This document shows positions 1 to 6,174 of a stretch of DNA of 8,420 bases, one piece after another; within the stretch, counting starts at the first letter, position 1; each line of letters starts with the position of its first letter. The position numbers and the translations under genes were made by a program. The stretch comes from a bacterium (GTDB lineage Bacteria > Patescibacteriota > Minisyncoccia > UBA6257). The notes below the pieces were generated by a model. That model was given only the letters and a program-made list of their open reading frames with translations. It did not search any database and had not been told where the DNA came from. Location: positions 1-8,420 of the forward strand of contig JAGGZF010000076.1 in the NCBI GenBank assembly GCA_021162155.1. Reading direction: 5' to 3'.

Positions 1-86
1 AAAAAACTTTAACTGCTGCAGAAGTAGAAGCAGAGATGAAGAAAATTTATAAAGCATTAACTGCGATAAAGGCAGTGATAAGATAA
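1..86 (+). CDS. pheT: C-terminal end of probable phenylalanyl-tRNA synthetase beta subunit (partial)
   Basis: An open frame enters from the left edge (first complete codon at base 3) and stops at TAA 84-86, giving 28 residues that begin KTLTAAEVEAEMKKIYKAL and end in AVIR. The pattern of a (R/K)TLT start, an EV(N/E) pair, an amphipathic helix and a final Leu/Ile-Arg matches the last strand and helix of the FDX-ACB domain that closes bacterial PheT. PheT is the large subunit of the alpha2beta2 enzyme that charges tRNA-Phe, and this domain contacts the tRNA anticodon region. The stop lies 6 nt before gyrB, so the two genes are probably cotranscribed. The call rests on a short fragment. The coding frame is well supported, while the product is an inference from the motif. 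Another protein with a similar helix cannot be excluded. Confidence 0.55.
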   Translation, partial: KTLTAAEVEAEMKKIYKALTAIKAVIR

Positions 87-92
87 AACTAT

Positions 93-2159
93 ATGCGGAA
101 ATTAAAGAAAAAACAATCAGTTAAGGAAGATTCTTATACTGCTAAGGACATTTATATTTTAGAAGGATTAGAGCCGGTAAGAAGAAGACCGGGTATGTAT
201 ATTGGTTCCACTGGGATTAGCGGATTGCACCACCTTATCTGGGAGGTTATTGATAATTCTATTGATGAAGCAATGGCTGGATATGCTAAAAATATTCAGG
301 TGGAGTTGTTGGAGGGTAATAAAGTAAGAGTAACTGATGACGGAAGAGGTATCCCGGTAGATATCCATCCTAAAACTAAAAAGTCAGCATTGGAGACAGT
401 AATGTGTACTTTGCATGCTGGAGGAAAGTTTGGAGGGAAATCGTATAAAGTAGCAGGCGGGTTACACGGAGTAGGAGTATCAGTAGTGAATGCTCTTTCT
501 CAACATCTGGTAGCCGAAGTTTGTAGAGGAGGGAATCTTTATTGTCAAGAATATTCCCGAGGAAAACCTGTTACCAAACTGAAGAAGAAAGGAAAATGCT
601 CTGCCTCTGGCACTACTATAACTTTTGAACCCGACCCTCAGATATTTCCGGAAATTAAATTTGATATAAAGAAGATTTTGGATCACCTGCGTCAGCAGGC
701 CTATTTAACAGGAGGTATAACTATTCGAGTTTTTGATTATCGCCCTAATGCTGCTCTTCCCAGTTATACTTTTCATTTTGAAAATGGTATTCCTACTTTC
801 ATAAGATATCTGACTAGACATAATTCGCCCATTGTAAAAAAGATATTTTATACCAAAGAGACAAAAGAGAATATTTTGGTAGAAGTAGGGCTGGTTTATG
901 TAGATGATTCAGAGTCTTTGGAATTGGCATTTGCTAACAACATATATACCCCTGAAGGAGGAATGCATCTTACTGGCTTTAGAAGTGCCCTGACTAGAGT
1001 GCTTAACGACTGGGCTAAAACGAATAATTATTTCAAAGGGAATACTTCTAATTTTACCGGTGAAGATGTTAGAGAGGGGTTAGTAGCTATAGTGAGTGTT
1101 AAATTAAGAGAGCCTCAGTTTGAAGGGCAAACTAAAGCAAAGTTGGGGAATCCAGAAGCCAGAACTGCGGTAGAGAAGGTTATGTCCTTGCGATTCAGAG
1201 AATTTTTAGAAGCAAATAAAAATGACGCCAAGAAAATTGTAGAGAAGTGTCTCCTTTCTGCAAGGGCCAGGCAGGCAGCTAAGAAAGCTAAAGAGAATAT
1301 TTTGAGAAAAGGAGCACTGGAGGGCGCCACTTTGCCCGGGAAATTAGCCGACTGTATTACCAGAAAGGCAGAAGAAGCAGAACTTTTTATAGTAGAAGGA
1401 GAAAGCGCTGGAGGGAGTGCTAAGATGGCTCGAGATAGAAATACTCAAGCCATTTTACCCTTAAGGGGAAAGATATTAAATGTAGAGAAAGCGCGCTTTG
1501 ATAAGATGATGTCTTCTCAAGAAATAAGAGCACTTATTATTGCTTTGGGTACGGCTATAAGTGAAGATTTTAATATATCTAAATTACGCTATCATAAAAT
1601 TATTATTGCTACCGATGCCGACAGTGATGGGGCGCATATTAGAACTTTATTATTAACTTTATTCTTCCGTTATTTTAGACCGATAATAGAACAAGGCTTC
1701 TTGTACATTGCTCAACCACCTTTATATCGTATTCAGAAAGGAAAGGAGGTTTATTATGCTTACTCAGATAGAGAAAAGGAACAAATTCTCAAGAAGATGA
1801 TAAAGACAAAGTCCGCAGTTCAAGAGAATAAAGGAAAAAAAGTGAAGAAATTAAAATTAGTACAAGAGAATAAAAAAGAAGCAGTTTTTCAGGTAGAAAG
1901 CACTGGAGAAGAAAAAACCGCTTCTTTGGAAGAATTAAAAGGAGTTACTATTCAGAGATATAAAGGACTAGGTGAGATGAATCCTGAACAATTGTGGGAA
2001 ACTACTATGAATCCTCAAAAAAGAATTTTGAAGCAGGTTACTATAGAAGACGCAGAAGAAGCAGACCGTCTTTTTGATGTTTTAATGGGAGAAGAAGTGC
2101 TTCCCAGAAAATCCTTTATTCAGGCTTATGCTCAAAAGGTAAAAAATCTGGATATATAA
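93..2159 (+). CDS. gyrB: DNA gyrase subunit B (ATPase / Toprim subunit)
   Basis: This is the 688-residue ATPase and Toprim subunit of type IIA DNA gyrase, which works with GyrA to introduce negative supercoils. The GHKL ATPase domain is complete: VIDNSIDEA with catalytic Glu51 and Asn55, DDGRGIP at 82-88, the GGLHGVGVSVVNALS lid at about 122-136, and the QTK switch lysine at 348. The Toprim domain shows VEGESAGG (metal-ligand Glu435) and DADSDG (Asp508, Asp510, Asp512). The C-terminal block QRYKGLGEMNPEQLWETTM (621-639) and the ending VKNLDI resemble Bacillus GyrB, so gyrB fits better than parE. It lacks the large insertion of E. coli GyrB but carries a charged insert of about 45 residues at 570-617, just before that block. 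The start follows pheT by 6 nt with no clear Shine-Dalgarno sequence, and valS begins 6 nt after the stop. Confidence 0.96.
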   Translation: MRKLKKKQSVKEDSYTAKDIYILEGLEPVRRRPGMYIGSTGISGLHHLIWEVIDNSIDEAMAGYAKNIQVELLEGNKVRVTDDGRGIPVDIHPKTKKSALETVMCTLHAGGKFGGKSYKVAGGLHGVGVSVVNALSQHLVAEVCRGGNLYCQEYSRGKPVTKLKKKGKCSASGTTITFEPDPQIFPEIKFDIKKILDHLRQQAYLTGGITIRVFDYRPNAALPSYTFHFENGIPTFIRYLTRHNSPIVKKIFYTKETKENILVEVGLVYVDDSESLELAFANNIYTPEGGMHLTGFRSALTRVLNDWAKTNNYFKGNTSNFTGEDVREGLVAIVSVKLREPQFEGQTKAKLGNPEARTAVEKVMSLRFREFLEANKNDAKKIVEKCLLSARARQAAKKAKENILRKGALEGATLPGKLADCITRKAEEAELFIVEGESAGGSAKMARDRNTQAILPLRGKILNVEKARFDKMMSSQEIRALIIALGTAISEDFNISKLRYHKIIIATDADSDGAHIRTLLLTLFFRYFRPIIEQGFLYIAQPPLYRIQKGKEVYYAYSDREKEQILKKMIKTKSAVQENKGKKVKKLKLVQENKKEAVFQVESTGEEKTASLEELKGVTIQRYKGLGEMNPEQLWETTMNPQKRILKQVTIEDAEEADRLFDVLMGEEVLPRKSFIQAYAQKVKNLDI

Positions 2160-2165
2160 AAATTT

Positions 2166-4352
2166 ATGGAAAAATTACCTTCTGCTTATCCGGCTTCAGA
2201 ATTAGAACCAGAAATTTACCATCTGTGGGAGGAGTCAGGATATTTTAATCCTGATAAATTGCCGGGTGAAAGAAAAGAATCATTCACTATTATTATGCCT
2301 CCCCCCAATGCTAATGACCCTCTTCATATAGGTCACGCTGTTTTTGTTTCTTTGCAAGATATTATGATTAGATATCAGAGAATGAGGGGAAAGAGAGCTC
2401 TGTGGCTGCCCGGAACTGATCATGCTGGGTTTGAAACTCAGGTTGTGTGGGAAAGAAAATTAGCCCAACAAGGCAAGGATCGTTTTTCTTTAGGACGGGA
2501 AGAGTTCTTCCGTCAATTATGGGAATATACTCAAAAAAATAAGCGAATAGTGAAAGAACAATTAAAAAGTTTAGGCGCTTCTTGCGACTGGTCCCGGGAA
2601 AAATTCACTTTGGATGAAGATATAGTAAGCATTGTTTACGAAACCTTTTATCAGTTATGGAAAGACGGATTACTTTACAGAGGCAAAAGGATAGTAAATT
2701 ATTGTCCTTATCATCGTACTGCTTTTTCTAATTTAGAAGTAAAATATACTGAGGAAAAAACTTATCTTTATTTTGTCCGTTATGACTTTGCTGATAATTC
2801 AGGAGAATATATTACTGTGGCTACTACTCGTCCGGAAACTATTCCTGGAGATGTAGCTATAGCGGTTAATCCTAAAGATAGAAGATATAGTTCTGTGTTG
2901 GGGCGAGAGGTAATAGAACCTATTACCAAAAGGAAGATTCCTATTATAGCGGATGAGAGGGTAGAGATGGATTTTGGCACTGGAGCATTAAAGATAACTC
3001 CAGCGCATGCCAGTTTGGATTTTGAAATTGGGCAAGATCATCATTTGGATATCAGAGAAACTCTGGACTTTGACGGTAAATTCAATAAACTCGCTGGACC
3101 TTTGGCAGGCCTAACTGTTTCTCAGGCAAGGAAGAAAGCAGAAGAAATACTTCAGTCAGGAGGTTACTTAGTTAAAAAACAAGAATATTGGCATCAAATA
3201 GGTCGTTGTTATAAATGCGGAACAGCGATAGAGCCGATGTTAATGGACCAGTGGTTTGTAGCAGTTACTAAACCTTTTAGAGGAGGAAAGTCGCTGCGAG
3301 ATTTAGCAGTAGAAGCAGTTCAAACAGGAAAAATTAAAATTATCCCTTCGCGATTTAAAAAAGTATTTTTTCATTGGATGGAAAACTTGAGAGATTGGAA
3401 TATTTCTCGTCAAATTGTATGGGGAATAAGGATTCCTGTATATTATTGCCAAGAACAGAAAAGTGAATTATGTCGCAAGAAAAAAGGTATTATTGTTTCA
3501 CCGAGTGGACCTCCTGCCCGTTGTCCTTATTGCGGAAGCACTAAAATAAAACAAGATCCTGATGTGCTGGATACTTGGTTTTCTTCAGGGCAATGGCCCT
3601 TTGCCACCTTAATGACTACTGGAGAGAATGACTTTTCCCGGTTTTATCCTACTCAAGTTATGGAAACAGGATGGGATATTTTATTCTTTTGGGTAGCACG
3701 GATGATTATGTTAGGTCTTTACAGAACTAAAAAGGTGCCCTTTGAAGTTGTATATCTACACGGATTGGTTAGAGATAAGGATAGACAGAAAATGTCTAAA
3801 TCTAAGGGAAATGTGATAGATCCTTTAGGAGTAGTAAATACTTATGGAGCAGATGCTTTAAGGATGGCTTTAGTGATAGGGAATACAGCCGGGAAAGATA
3901 TAATTATATTTGAGGAGAAAATAAAGGGCTATCGTAATTTTGCTAATAAAATATGGAATGTGGCTCGTTTTGTTTTGCTAAACTTAGAAGGGTTTAATCC
4001 TGAGAAGGAAATAGAACCTATACCCGAGGATAAGAAAATATTACAGGAATTTAATTCAGTAAAGAAAAAAGTTACTCAGCATTTAGATAATTATCGTTTT
4101 TCTTTAGCAGGAGAAACTCTCTATCAATACTTTTGGCACACTTTTGCAGATAAAATTGTTGAGGAAATGAAAATCAGAATTAAAGGAAAAAATCAGGTTG
4201 CCTCTGCTCAATATGTATTATATTCTGTTTTGACCGATTGTCTTAAAATGCTTCATCCTTTTATGCCTTTTGTAACCGAAGCAATCTGGCAACGCTTGCC
4301 TAAATCTTCCTCTGCTGCTCAATTATTAATGGTAGAGAAATGGCCTTTATGA
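2166..4352 (+). CDS. valS: Valyl-tRNA synthetase, short form without the C-terminal coiled-coil arm
   Basis: This class I aminoacyl-tRNA synthetase charges tRNA-Val. Its HIGH motif is HIGH at 54-57, inside PPPNANDPLHIGHAV, followed by the ValRS-type GTDHAGFETQ (83-92). The CP1 editing domain, which removes misactivated Thr, shows TTRPETIPGDVAIAVNP (220-236) and GTGALKITPAH...DFEIG (271-289). Cysteine pairs CYKC (348-351) and CPYC (453-456) look like zinc ligands. A further CPYH at 180-183 sits where ValRS often has CPxC. The KMSKS loop is exact at 542-546, followed by GNVIDP. The anticodon-binding helical domain runs to LHPFMPFVTEAIW (696-708), and the protein ends about 20 residues later at WPL. 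At 728 residues it is much shorter than the usual 850-950 because the C-terminal coiled-coil arm is absent. The start AAATTTATG has no Shine-Dalgarno sequence. Its TGA stop overlaps the next start as ATGA. Confidence 0.95.
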   Translation: MEKLPSAYPASELEPEIYHLWEESGYFNPDKLPGERKESFTIIMPPPNANDPLHIGHAVFVSLQDIMIRYQRMRGKRALWLPGTDHAGFETQVVWERKLAQQGKDRFSLGREEFFRQLWEYTQKNKRIVKEQLKSLGASCDWSREKFTLDEDIVSIVYETFYQLWKDGLLYRGKRIVNYCPYHRTAFSNLEVKYTEEKTYLYFVRYDFADNSGEYITVATTRPETIPGDVAIAVNPKDRRYSSVLGREVIEPITKRKIPIIADERVEMDFGTGALKITPAHASLDFEIGQDHHLDIRETLDFDGKFNKLAGPLAGLTVSQARKKAEEILQSGGYLVKKQEYWHQIGRCYKCGTAIEPMLMDQWFVAVTKPFRGGKSLRDLAVEAVQTGKIKIIPSRFKKVFFHWMENLRDWNISRQIVWGIRIPVYYCQEQKSELCRKKKGIIVSPSGPPARCPYCGSTKIKQDPDVLDTWFSSGQWPFATLMTTGENDFSRFYPTQVMETGWDILFFWVARMIMLGLYRTKKVPFEVVYLHGLVRDKDRQKMSKSKGNVIDPLGVVNTYGADALRMALVIGNTAGKDIIIFEEKIKGYRNFANKIWNVARFVLLNLEGFNPEKEIEPIPEDKKILQEFNSVKKKVTQHLDNYRFSLAGETLYQYFWHTFADKIVEEMKIRIKGKNQVASAQYVLYSVLTDCLKMLHPFMPFVTEAIWQRLPKSSSAAQLLMVEKWPL

Positions 4353-5062
4353 TATATTTTCTTCTAGCAACTTTTTTAGGAGTAGTTCCAATTGCTTTCT
4401 GGTTGATATTTTTCTTGTGGCAAGATATTAGAAAGCCAGAGCCAACCCGCTGGCTTTTAATTCTTTTTTTCTTAGGTATGGCAATTACTCCGGTAGTGTG
4501 GTTTGGAGAAAATGCCTTCTTAAAGTTACTGCAAATAAAAAATGTAAACAATATTGCTTTTTCTTTATCTCTAGTAGTTTATGGGATGGTTGCTGTAATA
4601 GAAGAATTGGCTAAATTTTTCAGCGCTAAATTAGTTTTACGGGGAGATAGGTATTTTGATGAAGCAATAGATGCTATGATTTATTTGATAGTGTTGGCTT
4701 TAGGGTTTGGTACTGTGGAGAATATTTTAGTTTCTTTTAACTGGCTTAATAATGGAGGTATTTTACCCAGCATTTTTCCTGTTCTTGCTCTGCGTTTTGT
4801 GGGCGCTAACTTGATCCATGCCTTATGTTCTGGAATAGCAGGATATGGTTGGGCCCTATCTCTGCTGAAAAAACAAAAGAAACCATTGTATTGGGGCCTA
4901 TTTTTTGCTATTATATTGCATTGGATATTCAATGTTGCTATTATAAATTGGGGAGGCGAAGCAGTTTATTTGATAACTTTTGTTCTCTTTGGAGCGACCA
5001 TTTTTCTTTTATGGGTATTTGACTCCTTAAAACATATCAGAAAACCCATTGTTTATTACTAA
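4349..5062 (+). CDS. prsW: PrsW-family intramembrane metalloprotease
   Basis: This is a polytopic membrane protein of 237 residues, mostly hydrophobic segments separated by short Lys/Arg-rich loops. It has the conserved motifs of the PrsW (PrsW/CPBP-like) glutamic/metalloprotease family: EELAK (85-89), GFGTVEN (119-125), a histidine in NLIHALCSG (His157), and LHWIFN (His191, Asn195). These residues are thought to form a metal-binding active site within the membrane. The Bacillus homologue cleaves the anti-sigma factor RsiW, but no anti-sigma factor is visible here, so the substrate is unknown. I chose the ATG at 4349 because it overlaps the valS stop as ATGA, which suggests translational coupling, and a GAGAAA lies about 8 nt upstream. 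An in-frame ATG at 4340 would add three residues (MAF). The family call is strong, while the biological role is not inferable from context. Confidence 0.88.
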   Translation: MIYFLLATFLGVVPIAFWLIFFLWQDIRKPEPTRWLLILFFLGMAITPVVWFGENAFLKLLQIKNVNNIAFSLSLVVYGMVAVIEELAKFFSAKLVLRGDRYFDEAIDAMIYLIVLALGFGTVENILVSFNWLNNGGILPSIFPVLALRFVGANLIHALCSGIAGYGWALSLLKKQKKPLYWGLFFAIILHWIFNVAIINWGGEAVYLITFVLFGATIFLLWVFDSLKHIRKPIVYY

Positions 5063-5133
5063 CAATTAAGGTTAAAATGTAAAAATATAAATTATTAAAT
5101 AAATTATTATATAAAACTATCATATATAAATTT
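5063..5133 (+). promoter_or_regulatory. Very AT-rich intergenic spacer, possible hsp20-rpsP promoter
   Basis: This 71-nt spacer after prsW is nearly all A and T. It contains a 9-nt direct repeat AAATTATTA at 5089-5097 and 5101-5109, and two TATAAA hexamers at 5110-5115 and 5125-5130 that could serve as -10 elements. No good -35 is visible and no CIRCE-type inverted repeat is present. If the first TATAAA is used, the leader would be only about 12 nt, so the hsp20 mRNA would be nearly leaderless. No terminator with a T-run was seen after prsW, so read-through from the upstream operon remains possible. The composition makes chance matches to -10 likely, hence the low confidence. Confidence 0.3.
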
Positions 5134-5529
5134 ATGGCATCTGCAACAAAAATCCCAATGAACAATGAACCACCTCAAGATTGGCCTATAGACGAGGAAG
5201 AAGGAGAATTGGCAATAGACCTTTATGAAACTAAAGATGAGTTGGTGCTTCAAACCGCAATTGCCGGAGTAAAGAGTAGCGATTTAGATATATCTATTAC
5301 TAACGATATGATTACTATTAAAGGAAAGAGAGAAAGGAGCGAAGGAAAGAATATCGAAAAAATATATTACAATGAGTGCTTCTGGGGTCCTTTCTCCCGG
5401 GCTTTAGTTTTGCCTAAAGAAATAGAAGTGGATAAAGCCAAAGCGGTTTTGAAGAATGGTTTATTAACTATTAAGTTACCTAAGTTAGAGAAGAGCAAGC
5501 AAAAAGTGCTAAAAATTCAAGAAGAATAA
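5134..5529 (+). CDS. Small heat shock protein, Hsp20 / alpha-crystallin family
   Basis: This 131-residue ATP-independent holdase chaperone would bind unfolding proteins in the cytoplasm, usually as a multimer. The alpha-crystallin domain spans about residues 22-117. It opens with GELAIDLYETKDELVLQTAIAGV and includes ECFWGPFSRALVLP (81-94, matching ERxxGxFxRxxxLP) and the hallmark KNGLLTIKLPK (107-117, matching GVLxxxxPK). The C-terminal tail has LKI at 126-128, a possible version of the I-x-I motif that docks into neighbouring subunits. The N-terminal arm is short (about 21 residues) and acidic. The start ATG lies in the context AAATTTATG without a Shine-Dalgarno sequence. A later in-frame ATG (Met9) is less likely. 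rpsP begins 1 nt after the stop, so the chaperone and the ribosomal protein are almost certainly on one mRNA. Confidence 0.93.
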   Translation: MASATKIPMNNEPPQDWPIDEEEGELAIDLYETKDELVLQTAIAGVKSSDLDISITNDMITIKGKRERSEGKNIEKIYYNECFWGPFSRALVLPKEIEVDKAKAVLKNGLLTIKLPKLEKSKQKVLKIQEE

Positions 5530-5530
5530 T

Positions 5531-6058
5531 ATGTTGGTCTTACGTTTAGTAAAAGTTGGGAAGAAAAAAGACAAGATTTTTAGAGTAGTAGCAGTAGATT
5601 CTAAAAGAAGTGTAGTCACCGGAAAATTTACTGAGATTTTAGGGTGGTGGAATCCTCATAATGATAAATTTGAACTGAAAGAAGAAAGAATTAAGTATTG
5701 GTTGAGTAAAGGGGCGCAGCCCTCTGACTCTTGCTTTAATTTGTTAGTAACGGCAAATATTCTGCCTGGGCCTAAAAGAAAGATTAAAATTAAATCTAAA
5801 AGGAAGGAACAAGAAGAAGTTAAAACTGAGGAAAAGAAAGCAGAAGAAGAAAAGACAGAGAGTGCAGGAAAAACAGAAACAACAGAAACAGAAGAAAAGC
5901 AAACTGAAGCAAAAGAAGAGAAAAAAGAAGAAACAAAAACCGAACAAAAACCAGAAGAACAAAACTTAGAAGAAACTACAGATAAAATTAAAGAGGATAA
6001 CAAAGAGGAAAGTAAAGAAAATAAAAAAGAAGAAAACACACCAGACACTTCTTCTTAG
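5531..6058 (+). CDS. rpsP: 30S ribosomal protein S16 with long Lys/Glu-rich C-terminal tail
   Basis: S16 binds 16S rRNA and helps assemble the small subunit body. Residues 1 to about 80 are a full S16 domain: MLVLRLVKVGKKKDKIFRVV, then VDSKRSVVTGKFTEILGWWNP (22-42), then a helix with RIKYWLSKGAQPSD (53-66). Normal S16 ends near 80-95 residues, but this protein runs to 175. The extra part starts with a basic patch (KRKIKIKSKRK, 82-92) and continues as about 80 residues almost entirely Glu, Lys, Thr, Gln, Asn and Ser, ending PDTSS. It is probably disordered. The usual partners rimM and trmD do not follow. Instead hsp20 lies 1 nt upstream. No Shine-Dalgarno sequence is seen, and translation is probably coupled to hsp20. 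The TAG stop is immediately followed by the DnaA-box sequence. Confidence 0.93.
   Translation: MLVLRLVKVGKKKDKIFRVVAVDSKRSVVTGKFTEILGWWNPHNDKFELKEERIKYWLSKGAQPSDSCFNLLVTANILPGPKRKIKIKSKRKEQEEVKTEEKKAEEEKTESAGKTETTETEEKQTEAKEEKKEETKTEQKPEEQNLEETTDKIKEDNKEESKENKKEENTPDTSS
5806..6048 (+). repeat. Low-complexity purine-rich tract encoding the S16 tail
   Basis: The coding strand here is overwhelmingly A and G, made of degenerate GAA/AAA/ACA codon runs (short reiterated units such as GAAGAAA, AAACAGAAAC and AAAGAAGA). It is the DNA basis of the Lys/Glu/Thr tail of S16. Such tracts expand and shrink easily, so tail length probably varies between strains. The antisense open frames over it, rich in Ser, Phe and Val, are by-products of this composition and not genes. 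Confidence 0.7.
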
Positions 6059-6067
6059 TTATCCACA
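6059..6067 (+). promoter_or_regulatory. Perfect DnaA-box sequence (TTATCCACA)
   Basis: TTATCCACA is identical to the strongest E. coli DnaA box (R1). It starts at the first base after the rpsP stop and ends 7 nt before a promoter -35. I saw no second box in the window, so it does not form an origin array. It may be a DnaA regulatory site acting on the adjacent promoter, or a chance match. One 9-mer in an AT-rich window is weak evidence alone, and its position next to the promoter adds only modest support. Confidence 0.35.
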
Positions 6068-6074
6068 ATTACTC

Positions 6075-6104
6075 TTGACTGCTCACGCGTTTTTGATATA
6101 TTAT
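6075..6104 (+). promoter_or_regulatory. Sigma70-type promoter upstream of the hairpin region
   Basis: The -35 TTGACT (6075-6080) matches consensus at five of six bases. It is followed by TATATT at 6097-6102 (16-nt spacer) or TATTAT at 6099-6104 (18-nt spacer), either of which is a good -10. Transcription would start near 6109-6112, just before the first arm of the terminator hairpin. This is the best promoter in the window. It would drive either a short RNA of about 65 nt ending at the T-run (to about 6174) or, on read-through, the 170-aa membrane protein gene. Confidence 0.6.
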
Positions 6105-6113
6105 GTAGTAAAT

Positions 6114-6174
6114 AAAACAGCGGGTGTCAGAATCTCTGTATAGGGTTCTGAAGATTTTCCCCCGCTGTTTTTTT
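6114..6174 (+). terminator. Terminator-type hairpin with large structured loop
   Basis: AAAACAGCGGG (6114-6124) pairs perfectly with CCCGCTGTTTT (6161-6171), an 11-bp stem followed by a T-run that spans 6168-6174. The 36-nt loop can form an inner stem CAGAA/TTCTG (6128-6132 with 6146-6150). It has the form of a Rho-independent terminator, although the loop is much larger than usual. It could end the hsp20-rpsP transcript or a short transcript from the promoter just upstream. Its 5' arm AAAACAGCGGG recurs exactly at 6796-6806. The loop contains the 5' arm of a competing longer hairpin (6127-6201). Confidence 0.65.

Noticed and set aside
168..1330. Minus-strand open frames over gyrB (168-368, 480-686, 1115-1330)
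   Set aside because: They lie fully within a motif-complete gyrB, show no recognisable domain and look like frame shadows.
93..2159. Topoisomerase IV subunit ParE in place of GyrB
   Set aside because: The QRYKGLGEMNPEQLWETTM block and VKNLDI ending favour GyrB, although a lineage with a single type II enzyme could blur the distinction.
4350..4352. UGA decoded as an amino acid (alternative code)
   Set aside because: Reading through the valS UGA adds only four more codons before TAG, and the 170-aa protein also ends plausibly at UGA. UGA therefore acts as a stop.
2780..4932. Minus-strand open frames at 2780-2980, 4300-4551 and 4681-4932
   Set aside because: They overlap valS and prsW on the opposite strand and have no recognisable motif or start signal.
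4825..5022. A 65-codon + strand frame inside prsW
   Set aside because: It is an out-of-frame reading within prsW. The prsW frame holds the conserved LHWIFN motif through the same stretch.
5048..5066. ATTGTT/AACAAT inverted repeat at the end of prsW
   Set aside because: It is only 6 AT-rich pairs with no T-run after it, too weak to call a terminator.
5656..6048. Ser/Phe-rich open frames antisense to the rpsP tail
   Set aside because: They follow automatically from the purine-rich Glu/Lys codons on the other strand, and the sequence is low-complexity with no start signal.
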